DNA of 64,000 bases from Paenibacillus monticola (GTDB taxonomy: Bacteria; Bacillota; Bacilli; Paenibacillales; Paenibacillaceae), in contig NZ_WJXB01000003.1 in assembly GCF_009664975.1 (NCBI RefSeq), positions 310,001-374,000 on the forward strand, in the 5' to 3' direction. Shown piece after piece: positions 8,723 through 18,569 of this stretch (within the stretch, counting starts at the first letter, position 1; each line of letters opens with the position of its first letter). The notes beneath the pieces are model-generated. The model did not search any database. It saw nothing but the letters and a program-made list of their open reading frames with translations, and had not been told where the DNA came from. The position numbers were made by a program, and so were the translations under genes.

Positions 8723-9754
8723 ATGAGAAAGAGTCCCAAGAATATTTTCAAATTATTCATTTGTTTATCTCTCCTGCTTAGTATCAGTTTCAATTGGGGT
8801 CAGCACAAACCGGCAGAGGCTGCTGCTACTTTTGCGAAGGGGGCTGATGTGGGCTGGTTATCGGAGATGGAATCCTATAATTGGGCTTTTTACAATGACA
8901 GTGGGGTTAAACAGGATGTGCTGCAAACGTTGAAGGATCACGGAATGAACTCGATCCGGCTGCGGGTCTGGGTGAATCCTTCCATTAACTTTTCTAATAA
9001 AGCCGATGTCGTTAAGCAAGCTGTTCGTGCGCAGAAGCTTGGTTTTAGAATTATGATTGATTTCCATTACAGTGATACCTGGGCAGACCCGGCTAATCAA
9101 ACCAAACCATCCGCATGGACTAGCAAAAGCTTTACAGATCTAAAAACAGCAGTATATGACCATACTTACGATGTGCTAAACACACTGAAGAGTAATGGCG
9201 TTACCCCTGAATGGGTGCAGGTTGGCAATGAGACCAATAACGGGATGCTCTGGGCAGATGGCAAAGCGTCTGTAAGTATGAGTAACTTCGCTGCACTGAT
9301 CAACTCCGGCTATAACGCTGTAAAAGCGGTAAGCAGCACCTCCAAGGTCATCGTCCACCTGTCTAATGGGTATGACAACGCCTTGTTCCGCTGGATGTTC
9401 GACGGGCTGAAGACCAATGGTGCCAAATATGATGTCATCGGCATGTCACTTTATCCCACTACTAGCAACTGGTCCACGCTGAATGCTCAAACCTTAACCA
9501 ATATGAATGATATGGTTGCTAGATACGGAAAAGAGGTCATAATCTCCGAGGTTGGCATGGATGTAAGCGCACCTGCAACTGCCAAAGCATTCCTGACCGA
9601 TATTATCAGCAAAACCAAATCTGTCACCGGCGGCAAAGGGCTGGGTGTATTTTATTGGGAGCCAGAGTGCTACGGCACTTGGTACTCTTATACTAAAGGC
9701 GCTTTTGATTCATCCGGTAAACCTACAATAGCACTGGATGCCTTTTTGAACTAA
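8723..9754 (+). CDS. Secreted endo-beta-1,4-galactanase, GH53
   Basis: Extracellular enzyme that cuts beta-1,4-galactan side chains of pectin (arabinogalactan type I). 343 aa from ATG 8723, chosen because AGGAGG (8711-8716) is placed right for it; an in-frame TTG at 8717 is not. A signal peptide covers about residues 1-32 (basic MRKSPKN, hydrophobic core, AEAAA cleavage region). The rest is one GH53 domain: FAKGADVGWLSEME, IRLRVWVNPS, the acid/base Glu in VQVGNETNNGMLW (about residue 170), and the nucleophile Glu in VIISEVGMD (about 274), then GVFYWEPE. No binding or anchoring domain is attached, so it should be freely secreted. A larger GH53 paralogue lies at 15-18.5 kb. Confidence 0.93.
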   Translation: MRKSPKNIFKLFICLSLLLSISFNWGQHKPAEAAATFAKGADVGWLSEMESYNWAFYNDSGVKQDVLQTLKDHGMNSIRLRVWVNPSINFSNKADVVKQAVRAQKLGFRIMIDFHYSDTWADPANQTKPSAWTSKSFTDLKTAVYDHTYDVLNTLKSNGVTPEWVQVGNETNNGMLWADGKASVSMSNFAALINSGYNAVKAVSSTSKVIVHLSNGYDNALFRWMFDGLKTNGAKYDVIGMSLYPTTSNWSTLNAQTLTNMNDMVARYGKEVIISEVGMDVSAPATAKAFLTDIISKTKSVTGGKGLGVFYWEPECYGTWYSYTKGAFDSSGKPTIALDAFLN

Positions 9755-9772
9755 CCTCTCAGGTAAACCTAT

Positions 9773-9824
9773 AAGGACCGTCTCACCAGTTCAATATTCA
9801 CTGGGAAGACGGTCCTTTATTTTT
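9773..9824 (+). terminator. Intrinsic terminator after the secreted galactanase
   Basis: AAGGACCGTCT pairs with AGACGGTCCTT and the inner ACCAGT with ACTGGG, followed by a T-rich tail at 9817-9825. The stem-loop may also serve the minus-strand binding-protein gene that ends at 9841. Confidence 0.85.
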
Positions 9825-9840
9825 TGAAAATGGGCAGGAT

Positions 9841-11514
9841 TTATTTCACGGTCGCATACCATTCATTAACTTCCTGCGTAATTTGTTTGCCTCCGCCTGA
9901 TTTCCAGGCAGCTGCAAAGGTATCGAAGGCGCTCAACGGCTGAATGCCGTATATAATATCGTTAAACGTCTGACTCTCCAGCTTGTTCAGATAATCCTGT
10001 CTGGATTTCATCGTTTCCGTTGCCGGTCCGGTGAACATATCCTTGAATGATTTATCTTTTTGCGCCAGTAGAACTTTGGCTGCAGCCGGGGTATCAGGAC
10101 CATAACTAACGACTGCCTCCTTCTCTAGTCTCGTCTGCGGTTCGGCGCCGCTCGCCAGATGAAGCAGTGACTGCAGCTGAGATTCAGGGATACGTGCGCC
10201 GTCTCGCACCAGCAAATAACGGATACTGTTGACATAACCACCGGATATCTTGTCATTGGCGATCCGGTTCCCCGTGGAATCCAGTTGATAGTCATAACCA
10301 GAAAAAAGTCCGTTATCAAGTTTGCTACCAGGCACAGGATCAGCATAATGGTCAAAGAGATAGTTCTGATAGGTGAAAAAAGCTTCCGGATGCTTCATTG
10401 TCCTACTGATCAGAGTTACACCATTATTGTAAGAGGTACCATGCCGCATTACGGTTCCTCCCGGCCCAGCAGGCAGCTTAATCGGTGCCCATACGGCATC
10501 AGGAGCATGGATCAGCGTATCCCGCAATGGCCAACCACTCATCCAGTAAGGTCCGGGAATCATACCAGCGGTGCCGGCAACTGCCGGTTCAGCTGTCTTA
10601 TTCTCATCCCATAGTGCCGCTTCCTGCGGAATGTATCCTTTGGCTAACCATTCCTTCAGCTTCGCCAACCCCTGCTTGCTGCCGTCATTAACGGAGCCAT
10701 ACTCCAGTTTGCCATTAGCTCCTAAGTTCCATTGCTGCGGAAGCGTTCCATAAGCACCGAAGATCCACGAAGGATCACCCATCCATGTGTTCATCGTTGT
10801 CTTGAAGCCTATACTAAGCGGGGTCACCTGATCCGGCGCCAACCTGTCAGGATTGTGGTATTTGAAGGCCTCCATGACTTGTTCCAGCTCGTCGATCGTC
10901 TCGGGAGCCTTAAGCCCCAGCTTAGTCAGCCAGTCCTGGCGAATCCACAGAATATAATCATGGTTATAGGCATAATCGAGCACCGGAATGCCCATTCTTT
11001 TGCCGCCGCGGCTGTACTGGTTCCAGACATTAGGATCTTGTGCCATCGCCTTTTTCCAAGTACTAGAAGCATATTTATCAAACATGGAACCAACCTCAGC
11101 ATAGAGTCCCGAATCGATTAAATCCTGCGCAATGGTTATATCAGAGGCTCCGACAGTCACCACCTCCGGCATTTTCTGGCCTGAGGCCATCGACAGTCGC
11201 AACTTTGTACCATAAGCACCGTTCGTATCCGTAATCGACCACAACGATTGAATATGGATGCCGAATTGTTCTTTGGCCCACCGGGTAGCTATGTTATTCT
11301 CAATCGTTTCTCCGCGCTTGAATTTCAGCTCCGGATCAACGCCCCACACTGTTGTAATCGTCACCTCGGGATCATATTTATCCTTGTAGACGTTCTCTAC
11401 ATCTCCTGCTGTGTGACCAGCTGTACTTGCTGTATTTTTTGTATTTGCGTCCCTTATTCCGAAGCAGCCCGTCATGCCGCAGGCCAAAAGCAGACATATG
11501 CACAGGATCAACAA
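9841..11514 (-). CDS. Extracellular solute-binding lipoprotein (sugar ABC type), start codon uncertain
   Basis: Family 1-like sugar-binding lipoprotein of about 557 aa, with lipobox MTGC (about residues 14-17) and typical segments such as LSMASGQKMPEVV, ILWIRQDWLTKLGLKAPETIDELEQV and the C-terminal QEVNEWYATVK. The first ordinary start is TTG 11514, but this would give a signal peptide with no positive charge. The same frame runs six codons further up to ATA at 11532 and adds K-K-R-K-R. A strong GGGGGG ribosome site (11546-11541) is spaced eight bases from that ATA, so translation may really begin there. It is the last gene after the kinase and regulator, with no permease nearby, so it may work in sensing or supply a distant transporter. 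Galactan fragments are a plausible ligand from context. Confidence 0.85.
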   Translation of the reverse strand: MLILCICLLLACGMTGCFGIRDANTKNTASTAGHTAGDVENVYKDKYDPEVTITTVWGVDPELKFKRGETIENNIATRWAKEQFGIHIQSLWSITDTNGAYGTKLRLSMASGQKMPEVVTVGASDITIAQDLIDSGLYAEVGSMFDKYASSTWKKAMAQDPNVWNQYSRGGKRMGIPVLDYAYNHDYILWIRQDWLTKLGLKAPETIDELEQVMEAFKYHNPDRLAPDQVTPLSIGFKTTMNTWMGDPSWIFGAYGTLPQQWNLGANGKLEYGSVNDGSKQGLAKLKEWLAKGYIPQEAALWDENKTAEPAVAGTAGMIPGPYWMSGWPLRDTLIHAPDAVWAPIKLPAGPGGTVMRHGTSYNNGVTLISRTMKHPEAFFTYQNYLFDHYADPVPGSKLDNGLFSGYDYQLDSTGNRIANDKISGGYVNSIRYLLVRDGARIPESQLQSLLHLASGAEPQTRLEKEAVVSYGPDTPAAAKVLLAQKDKSFKDMFTGPATETMKSRQDYLNKLESQTFNDIIYGIQPLSAFDTFAAAWKSGGGKQITQEVNEWYATVK

Positions 11515-11546
11515 TCGTTTCCTTTTCTTTATCGCGCTCTCCCCCC

Positions 11547-13181
11547 TTATCCCTCACGAAATTCATTTGGTGTCATACCGTAGTGCTTTTTAAAAAGAAT
11601 ACTGAAGTACTGCGGGTTCTGATATCCCAGCGCTGTAGTGATTTCGTATATTTTTTTGTTCGTATTCTTAAGCAAATAGAGTGCATGTTCCATCCGCATT
11701 CGGATGATATAATCTCCAAGTCCTTCTCCTGTTTCGGCCTTATAGATCTTGGAGAGATACACTGGATGCAGATACACCTGTTCTGCAATACTCTTCACCG
11801 ACAACTCATAGCCGCCGTGTCCTCCTATCAGCTCATGCACCTGCCTAATCATATAGCTTTTTGTGTATTGCTCACTTTCAGACAGTTCCTTCTGCAGCTT
11901 GCTCAGCATCTCATACGCCCAGTTCTGCAGCTTCTCAAGTGAAACAATAATGCTCTGGGTCAGCAGGGGATCAAAGGCGTACTGGTCAATTTGCGAAATA
12001 AATTGTCCATCTTTATGGACGATATACATAAAAGCATTGGTGATGGACAGAAACACTTCATACAGATGCTCTCTGGGAGCGGTCTCCATATCACGGAACA
12101 CCTCGTCAATCTTCAAACGGACTGCCTCCCATTGCTTTGATTCCAGCAGATGAATCAGTGTGGGTGGACGATATAGGCTTTCCAGCGACTTGACCGCAAT
12201 CTTCTCCTGCAAATCGCGCTCCTCCAAAAACAACACCGAGCTAGATTCGTTAGGCGCTGTCAAATACATGGCACTAAGCCCGCTTCTGTAAACAGAGGTC
12301 AACCCTTCGGGAAAAGTAAACCACTTAGATACGATAAGCGAAATATCCCCCTTTAGATAATTGCTCACGTGAATACGAAATTCGGATATAGCTACCTTTA
12401 GCAAGCCCCTCCGCACAGCTTCGTAGTTGTCCAGCAGCTCTATTTCTTTTACAACATCTACTTTTAACCCAACCAGCAAAAGCAGGCAATCATGCGGCGC
12501 TTTACTGAACCAGACATGGAACTGCTCCTTGAATAATTCCTCAGCAATATTGCCTATAGCATATTCCATTAGAGAGATCGAATGCTGATCCATTGCCGTA
12601 TAATGCTTGCCAAGCTGTATCAGTAGAATTACCGAAGGGGCAGGCATATCAAAAGCGACCTCATATTCTTTTAGCTTATCCTTAAGCGTCCGCTCCGAAA
12701 GCACTTTACCTAGCAGCAGATCATGCATCAGATTGGCGCGAAGCACACTATAATCCCCTTTTCGCTTATAGAGCAGCAGATGATATTTATCGTGTACCTC
12801 CCATTCATCCTTCAATGATTCAATGGCATCGGTTACACTTTTGATAAACTCCTCGTCATTTACTGGCTTCAGAATATAATCGAACGCCTGCAGCCTGATC
12901 GCCTTCTTTGCATATTCAAAGTCGGAATAGCCCGTCAACAGAATCGAGCGGATATTGGGCCACCTTTCGCCCACGATCTCCATTAATTCGAGTCCGGTCA
13001 TGCCGGGCATGGAAATATCCGTGACCACAATGTCTATCTGCTGCTCCTCTATCATTTGCAGCGCCTGTGCACCTGACACTGCTTGATGTACTTTCCAAAC
13101 CCCCAATTCCGCCCATGGAATCGTCCGTTGCAGGCTCTCCGTCACATAGGATTCATCATCAACCAATAACACCTCTATCAT
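11547..13181 (-). CDS. Response regulator, YesN/AraC type
   Basis: 544 aa two-component regulator. The N-terminal receiver domain (about residues 1-120) has the acidic pair VDDE and the phospho-acceptor Asp in IVVTDISMPGMTG (about residue 55), with the conserved Lys in DYILKPVND. A poorly conserved middle section follows. The C-terminus (about 440-544) is an AraC-type double helix-turn-helix ending in ALGYQNPQYFSILFKKHYGMTPNEFREG. Its start overlaps the end of the kinase gene by 4 bp (ATGA), so the two are translationally coupled. The binding protein and two galactanases around it suggest that it activates galactan genes; this is inference from location. Confidence 0.93.
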   Translation of the reverse strand: MIEVLLVDDESYVTESLQRTIPWAELGVWKVHQAVSGAQALQMIEEQQIDIVVTDISMPGMTGLELMEIVGERWPNIRSILLTGYSDFEYAKKAIRLQAFDYILKPVNDEEFIKSVTDAIESLKDEWEVHDKYHLLLYKRKGDYSVLRANLMHDLLLGKVLSERTLKDKLKEYEVAFDMPAPSVILLIQLGKHYTAMDQHSISLMEYAIGNIAEELFKEQFHVWFSKAPHDCLLLLVGLKVDVVKEIELLDNYEAVRRGLLKVAISEFRIHVSNYLKGDISLIVSKWFTFPEGLTSVYRSGLSAMYLTAPNESSSVLFLEERDLQEKIAVKSLESLYRPPTLIHLLESKQWEAVRLKIDEVFRDMETAPREHLYEVFLSITNAFMYIVHKDGQFISQIDQYAFDPLLTQSIIVSLEKLQNWAYEMLSKLQKELSESEQYTKSYMIRQVHELIGGHGGYELSVKSIAEQVYLHPVYLSKIYKAETGEGLGDYIIRMRMEHALYLLKNTNKKIYEITTALGYQNPQYFSILFKKHYGMTPNEFREG

Positions 13182-14923
13182 CGCTTATCCTCCTGATTTG
13201 GCGGCAGCAGCCATTGCAGTGTAGCTTGTAATCCTCCAAGTGGTGAAGCCGTAAAGGACAAACTCGCCTGGTCCCCGAATCGCAGCCTCATTCTCTGGTA
13301 TACGTTCCAAAGTCCGCAACTCATCTCTTCCGTCATTGGCCGACCCAACCGACCCTCCAGTTCCGCTCTGTCTTCCGCATTCATACCTTGTCCATCATCT
13401 TCAACCGTTAACATCATCACTTTCCCGCTGCAATAGCCAGTGATCCGCACCCTTCCAGCTTCGGCCAACGGTTGAATTCCATGCAAAATTGCATTCTCAA
13501 CCAGCGGCTGCAACACTAATGGGGGAAGCTCTAGCTTCAACATTTTGGGGGGGATATTTACCGTATATTGAAGTCTGCTCATTCTCATCCCCTGAATTTC
13601 CAGGTAGTGAGTCACAAATTCTGTCTCTTCCGATAAAGCTACCAAATCACGCTCCTGCCGCGTCGTGTATCTGTAATAGCGTGATAAATTATGCGACATC
13701 GCAACAACAGCGCCCATATTGTCGAGCTTCGCCATACTCGTAATAAAGGAGAGGCAATTATAGAAAAAATGCGGGTTGATCTGTGACTGCAGCTGCTTCA
13801 GCCGTGCCTCCCGCACGTGAATTTTCTCCATCAAAACGTTCTCGATCAGCTCTTGGGTCTGTTCAACCATAGTGTTAAAGCGACCGGATAAAAAGCTGAA
13901 TTCATTCTTCCCTTTGAGCTCGACTCGGGCAGAATAATCACCCTGCTTCAGCCTCTGAAATCCTCCTATCAAATGTCTTACAGGCACCTGCACCTGAATA
14001 TATAACAAATAGGCTATCAGACTACCCATTAACAGCAAAGCGCTGACGGATATGTAAAATAAGCGATTCGAGTTGTGAATGGGCTGTAATATTTCCGACA
14101 AGGGAATATAATCGATCAAATACCAGCCCATTTTATCAGAATAAACAATATTAATGCTGTAGGATTCACCCTCTATATCCAGCGTCCGGTTCTCACTGCC
14201 CATGATCTGTTTCTGCTCCAGCCGTCTGACCAGTTTATTAACGAACAACAGGTCGGCGCTGTGGTTATAAATCAGCCCGGTCCCTGGTTTGTAATAGAAG
14301 GGATCTCTACGACCATCACTTTTGAATTTATCCAGCATATCCTCTATATTCCGGCTATCAAATTCCACCTTCATGATAGAGTTGACCTTCTCGGGAGAGA
14401 ATTCGGACATAAACGGTGTGAAAGAGAACCAGGAGAACCGAAAACGATCCCCACTCTGATCTTGCAACTTCTCCACCTGCCAGCCTGCTTTCACTTCCTG
14501 CAATAAATCTGCATTTTTATAGGTTGTGACATCATTCTCAATGACGAGCCGTTGTAAAGACGGGGAATAGAGATATAATTTACTCTTCCAATTGGAGGAG
14601 CTTTCTTGAATGCTGATTTTGGTCTGAATCCGTTTGATCAGATTCATAGTATGAAGATTCAAATGTCCAAGCTCCAAATGCTCATCCTTGAGACTGAGAA
14701 TATCAGGGTCGTGGATCAATAGAATAGGCCATGAGGCCAGCAGTTCCATATTAGTCTCTACCTGATTCTGAAAAAAGCGCAATTGATCACTATTCGATGT
14801 ATTCAACTCACTCCGCAGTACATCGGTAGTCGTCTTATTGGAATAAATATAAAGAAGGGTAATTGGAATCAGCAAGATGACCATAACACTGACGATTTTG
14901 GTAAATAAATTAAATTTATACAC
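13178..14923 (-). CDS. Sensor histidine kinase, YesM type
   Basis: About 581 aa. GTG 14923 is taken as the start since it directly precedes the basic-hydrophobic first helix (YKFNLFTKIVSVMVILLIP); a TTG at 14968 would add 15 polar residues. An extracellular sensor region (about 40-280) sits between two membrane helices, then a HAMP segment (GGFQRLKQGDYSARVEL), the His_kinase box INPHFFYNCLSFI with the phospho-His (about 380), and the ATPase motifs VEDDGQGMNAED and GLWNVYQRM. Such kinases usually detect extracellular sugars, often through a binding protein. Here the cognate regulator and a solute-binding lipoprotein follow in the same operon. Confidence 0.92.
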   Translation of the reverse strand: MYKFNLFTKIVSVMVILLIPITLLYIYSNKTTTDVLRSELNTSNSDQLRFFQNQVETNMELLASWPILLIHDPDILSLKDEHLELGHLNLHTMNLIKRIQTKISIQESSSNWKSKLYLYSPSLQRLVIENDVTTYKNADLLQEVKAGWQVEKLQDQSGDRFRFSWFSFTPFMSEFSPEKVNSIMKVEFDSRNIEDMLDKFKSDGRRDPFYYKPGTGLIYNHSADLLFVNKLVRRLEQKQIMGSENRTLDIEGESYSINIVYSDKMGWYLIDYIPLSEILQPIHNSNRLFYISVSALLLMGSLIAYLLYIQVQVPVRHLIGGFQRLKQGDYSARVELKGKNEFSFLSGRFNTMVEQTQELIENVLMEKIHVREARLKQLQSQINPHFFYNCLSFITSMAKLDNMGAVVAMSHNLSRYYRYTTRQERDLVALSEETEFVTHYLEIQGMRMSRLQYTVNIPPKMLKLELPPLVLQPLVENAILHGIQPLAEAGRVRITGYCSGKVMMLTVEDDGQGMNAEDRAELEGRLGRPMTEEMSCGLWNVYQRMRLRFGDQASLSFTASPLGGLQATLQWLLPPNQEDKR

Positions 14924-15044
14924 TTTCTCTTCACACCCCAGCGTATTGTCGTAGCTCTTATTGTACAAACAATACCTGCGGACGCATAGCCAAAAAGGCA
15001 GGCTGCATAGTCACGCTTGGCACAAATCCCCAAAACGTGTGATA

Positions 15045-15087
15045 GGCAGGCCTTAACCGCCTAATTCCAGCACGGTTACTGCCTGCC
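15045..15087 (-). terminator. Hairpin after the SLH galactanase, weak terminator candidate
   Basis: On the minus strand GGCAGG...AACCG pairs with CGGTT...CCTGCC (15087-15045), just after the stop at 15094. There is no T-run directly behind it. A second CCTGCC with five T lies further on (about 14990-15003) and could pair instead. Confidence 0.35.
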
Positions 15088-15093
15088 CTTCAC

Positions 15094-18000
15094 TTATTGC
15101 TGCATCAACGCAGATACTATGGAAGCCGCTTCAGCACGTGAGGTATGAGCCTGCGGTTTGAAACTTCCGTCACCAAAACCCTTGATAAAACCAGCCTGTT
15201 CAAGAAAAGTTACTGCTTCACTGGCATATGGCGAAATCGAGTTCTTATCCTTAAAAGGAACTGGACTGCCGTTGCCGTCAGCCTTAATCTCATTAATAAG
15301 CTTAAGGGCGCGGCACGAAATGACAGCCATTTCTTCACGAGTCAAGAAATCGGAGGGACCAAAGTCTCCGCCTGCTAGTCCCTGCACAATTCCCAGCTTG
15401 CCAGCCGTAATCACTGCCGGATAGTACCAGCTCTCAGGGTGCACATCCGGGAAGCTGGCTGAACCCTGCTCTGTTGTCAGTTGGAGTGCGGATAGCAGCA
15501 TGCTGACGTATTCGGCACGAGTAACGTTACCTTGCGGTACAAATTGCCCGTTACCTGTCCCTTGTACGACTCCTCTAGCCGTCAGCGTCTCGATAGCTTG
15601 CGACGCCCAACCCGCTGTGTTCAAATCAGTAAATTGGTCTATTACATATCCGGCAGCATAGGTACTGAAATGACGAGGCTGAAATACAATCTGTTCTGCA
15701 GCCTGGTCATACTGCACGTCTCTGACATATTCATACTTACCATCAGCGCTAATCGAATATACGGCGATTTGATGGCCTTTCTCACCGGGCTTCAACGAGT
15801 AGTTCATGGCTATAACCACTGCACCAGGCTTGTTGAACTGGTTCACGGTCACACCGTCAACTGCGAGATGGAAATCATACGCCGGATATCCGCGTGTTCC
15901 AGCTGACAGCTGCTGTGGGATTGGAATCGATGTAGCTCCGGACAGCGAGACTGTCATGATCTTGGCGTCATCCTTTACGATTCCTGCTCCAGCTTCTGTA
16001 GAAACGGTGATGGAAGCTGCACCGCATACAATAACAAGCTGAGGACGCTTACCTAGCTCCAATAACGAGGCTAAAGGGATCTCTACATTAGCCCCTATGC
16101 TCTCTCCAGCTGCAGGTTGGATTGTGATAACCAGTTTCCCGTTATCCGGAAGTTTTGCCACTGCTTGCTTGAGCTCATCAGCAGTAAGGGTGACTTTGGC
16201 GATACCATTACTTCCGACCAGCGCTTTGACCTGTAACTGGCCTTCGGCTTGCACAACTGTTGCAGTGCTTGCAGTAGTGCTTGCGGGGTTAACGCCTCCC
16301 GTGTTAATAACTATGACCGGACTAGGAGCTACTTCAACAGTACCAGGGTCAGGCTCACCAGTGCCGGGGTCTACTTCACCAGTACCAGGATCCACCTCAC
16401 CGTTACCCGGGTCAGGCTCACTGCCATTGTCACCAGGAGTCTCGTCTTCTCCGGTTACCGGAGTCTTGAAGACATCTAGAGAAGGCAACGCATTGCCTGC
16501 AAAATCGAACATCGCCTGATTCTCCCAGGCATTGCCTTCGCCAACCTTCCAGCCTACTCCAGCAGCCGGAATCCAGGCCGGCTCCCAATAAAAGATCCCC
16601 GTCCCTTTGCCTTCAGGCACTTTGGAGACCACATTCATCATCGTCTTCACTTCGGCCTTTTGACCGGCCACCGTAGCCGGGAAACCACTGCCGTCCAACT
16701 GATCCTGTCTGGCGATATTATTCTCAAAACCGTCTGCATCCTCTAGAGTGAACGGATACGCAGTTTCTGCTACGATCACTTCTTTGCCATAACGCTTGGA
16801 AATGTCATCCAAATTGTATTGCAGACTATCTAGCGTGCCGCTCCAATACGGATAGAAAGAGGCACCGATCACATCATAATCGAGATTTCGCTTCGTTAAC
16901 TCATCAAAAAACCACCGAAACGTATCATTCTTGCCGCCTTCGGCAAGGTGGATCATGATCTTGATATTCTGTCCTACTGCCTGAGCATCTCTTACCGCCT
17001 GCACTCCGCTGTTCAGCAGCGGAACCAGCTTATCAAAGGCATTCTCTTGATCGTAGGATTTGCCATCCGGCCATAACATACCGCCGTTAATCTCATTCCC
17101 GATCTGCACCATATCGGGCGAAGCCCCTTTTTCCTTGAGCTCCTCCATGACACTATGGGTGTAGTCATATACGGCTTGTTTCAATTCTTCATAAGAATAA
17201 TTCACCCAAGCTCCAGGTTTATTCTGTTTACCGGGATCGGCCCAGAAGTCAGAGTAATGGAAATCAAGCAGCAGCTTGAAGCCTTTCGCCTTCACACGTT
17301 GCGCCAGCTCCACCACGTGCTCACGGTCATTATATCCGCCCGCTTCCTCGGGATCGTTCCAAATGCGTAGGCGAATGTAATTCACACCCCGGCTCTTGAG
17401 AATATCCAGCAGATCCTTCTCTACTCCATGGTCGTAATACTTCCCGCCAGCATCCTCAACTGCCTGCAAAGTGGAAATATCCGCACCCTTAATGAAACCT
17501 GACTGTAGGACGAGTGCAGTAACTGTAATTACAGCCGTCGGCTGTATCTCTGTTCCGTCCACTTGTCCGGTTATTGTATATACACCTTCTACAGCATACT
17601 GCGCCTCTGAAAGGTCGTTCCAAACGACTGGAAGCTGCTTGCTTGAGCCATCCTCATAGGTAGCCTTAACAGCAGAAGGCAACACAGCAGGCACATCCGT
17701 GATTGTAGCCACTTCTACCGGCTCAAATCCGCTAATCGGTGTAGTGCTATCACCAGTTACCGTCACCTCAGCCACCGCTCGCAGCAGTGTTGCGGAAACA
17801 GAGCCGCCTACTGTAATTGTCCCAGGGCGAGAATAATCTGCAGGTTGCAGCACATCCCAAGTAACCTCCGCATCCTCCGTACCGGAATCACCGTATACCG
17901 CGGTTACCACATTGGGCAGCTCAGGTACCTTTCCAACTTCCGTATCGAGTCTAATTGGCAGTACTGAAGTTATAACTCCTTGCTGAGGCTCATGCGCATT

Positions 18001-18501
18001 AGTTCCGGCAGGCACTCCCCATATTTTCACATCATTTACAGCAGCCCATTTCCCGCCGTTAATTCCAGTGACTGTAACTCGCACATAGGAAATATTCCGC
18101 ATCTTAAAAGCATTGTACTGCGTTTGCTCTGTACTAACGCTCTGACTTTGGTCCGCAACGGTTATCCATACCTTGTGATCGCGTGAAACTTCAATTGTAT
18201 ATTGGTTGATGTAGCTCCAGGCATTCCAAATCACAGTTGCCCCGGACAAGTCGTATGAGCCTTGCAGATCAACCTCCAGCCAATGCGGAAAGCTGCCATC
18301 ATTCGCCGCCCAGTTCGTGCTCCATTCCTCCGCATCCACCGCCATCCCTGCTTCATATCCGCTAAGCTCGCTATCCGAACTCGCTGGTTTGCCTAGAGCG
18401 ACATTCCCTTCTGCCGCTGCTTGAACTGCGTTCCCGAAAGTGAAAGGAGAGCTAAGAAGGGCCAGAATCATTATTAATACGAATGTTTTTCTCAAATTCA
18501 C
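15094..18501 (-). CDS. SLH-anchored modular endo-beta-1,4-galactanase (F5/8C - Ig-like x2 - GH53 - SLH x3)
   Basis: 1135 aa surface enzyme for galactan breakdown. Order of parts: signal peptide (1-29); discoidin/F5-8 type C carbohydrate-binding domain (about 33-165); two bacterial Ig-like (Big_4-type) domains (about 175-250, 257-330); GH53 catalytic domain (about 336-690) with acid/base Glu in MVQIGNEINGGMLWP and nucleophile in EVIVAETAYP; a Pro/Gly/Asp linker made of DPGTGE-like repeats (about 693-735); an unnamed beta-rich region; and three SLH domains (about 945-1135; WASQAIETLTARGVV, SWYYPAVITAGKLGIV, SPYASEAVTFLEQAGFIKG) that hold it to the cell wall. It is the anchored counterpart of the secreted GH53 and starts its own transcript with a cre-like site upstream. 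Confidence 0.95.
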   Translation of the reverse strand: MNLRKTFVLIMILALLSSPFTFGNAVQAAAEGNVALGKPASSDSELSGYEAGMAVDAEEWSTNWAANDGSFPHWLEVDLQGSYDLSGATVIWNAWSYINQYTIEVSRDHKVWITVADQSQSVSTEQTQYNAFKMRNISYVRVTVTGINGGKWAAVNDVKIWGVPAGTNAHEPQQGVITSVLPIRLDTEVGKVPELPNVVTAVYGDSGTEDAEVTWDVLQPADYSRPGTITVGGSVSATLLRAVAEVTVTGDSTTPISGFEPVEVATITDVPAVLPSAVKATYEDGSSKQLPVVWNDLSEAQYAVEGVYTITGQVDGTEIQPTAVITVTALVLQSGFIKGADISTLQAVEDAGGKYYDHGVEKDLLDILKSRGVNYIRLRIWNDPEEAGGYNDREHVVELAQRVKAKGFKLLLDFHYSDFWADPGKQNKPGAWVNYSYEELKQAVYDYTHSVMEELKEKGASPDMVQIGNEINGGMLWPDGKSYDQENAFDKLVPLLNSGVQAVRDAQAVGQNIKIMIHLAEGGKNDTFRWFFDELTKRNLDYDVIGASFYPYWSGTLDSLQYNLDDISKRYGKEVIVAETAYPFTLEDADGFENNIARQDQLDGSGFPATVAGQKAEVKTMMNVVSKVPEGKGTGIFYWEPAWIPAAGVGWKVGEGNAWENQAMFDFAGNALPSLDVFKTPVTGEDETPGDNGSEPDPGNGEVDPGTGEVDPGTGEPDPGTVEVAPSPVIVINTGGVNPASTTASTATVVQAEGQLQVKALVGSNGIAKVTLTADELKQAVAKLPDNGKLVITIQPAAGESIGANVEIPLASLLELGKRPQLVIVCGAASITVSTEAGAGIVKDDAKIMTVSLSGATSIPIPQQLSAGTRGYPAYDFHLAVDGVTVNQFNKPGAVVIAMNYSLKPGEKGHQIAVYSISADGKYEYVRDVQYDQAAEQIVFQPRHFSTYAAGYVIDQFTDLNTAGWASQAIETLTARGVVQGTGNGQFVPQGNVTRAEYVSMLLSALQLTTEQGSASFPDVHPESWYYPAVITAGKLGIVQGLAGGDFGPSDFLTREEMAVISCRALKLINEIKADGNGSPVPFKDKNSISPYASEAVTFLEQAGFIKGFGDGSFKPQAHTSRAEAASIVSALMQQ
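16335..16430 (-). repeat. Short tandem repeats coding the DPGTGE linker
   Basis: Repeated roughly 18-bp units encode successive (E/V)DPGTGE blocks between the GH53 domain and the C-terminal region. Such repeats can gain or lose units by slippage, changing the linker length. Confidence 0.6.
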
Positions 18502-18569
18502 TGCCTCCCAGACTATATAATGGTGCTATTCATAAGCTTGCAACACTGTAGTTCTGTATACTTCCTAAT

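Noticed and set aside
11427..11942. 171-codon plus-strand frame
   Set aside because: Antisense to the AraC-type regulator C-terminus; shadow only.
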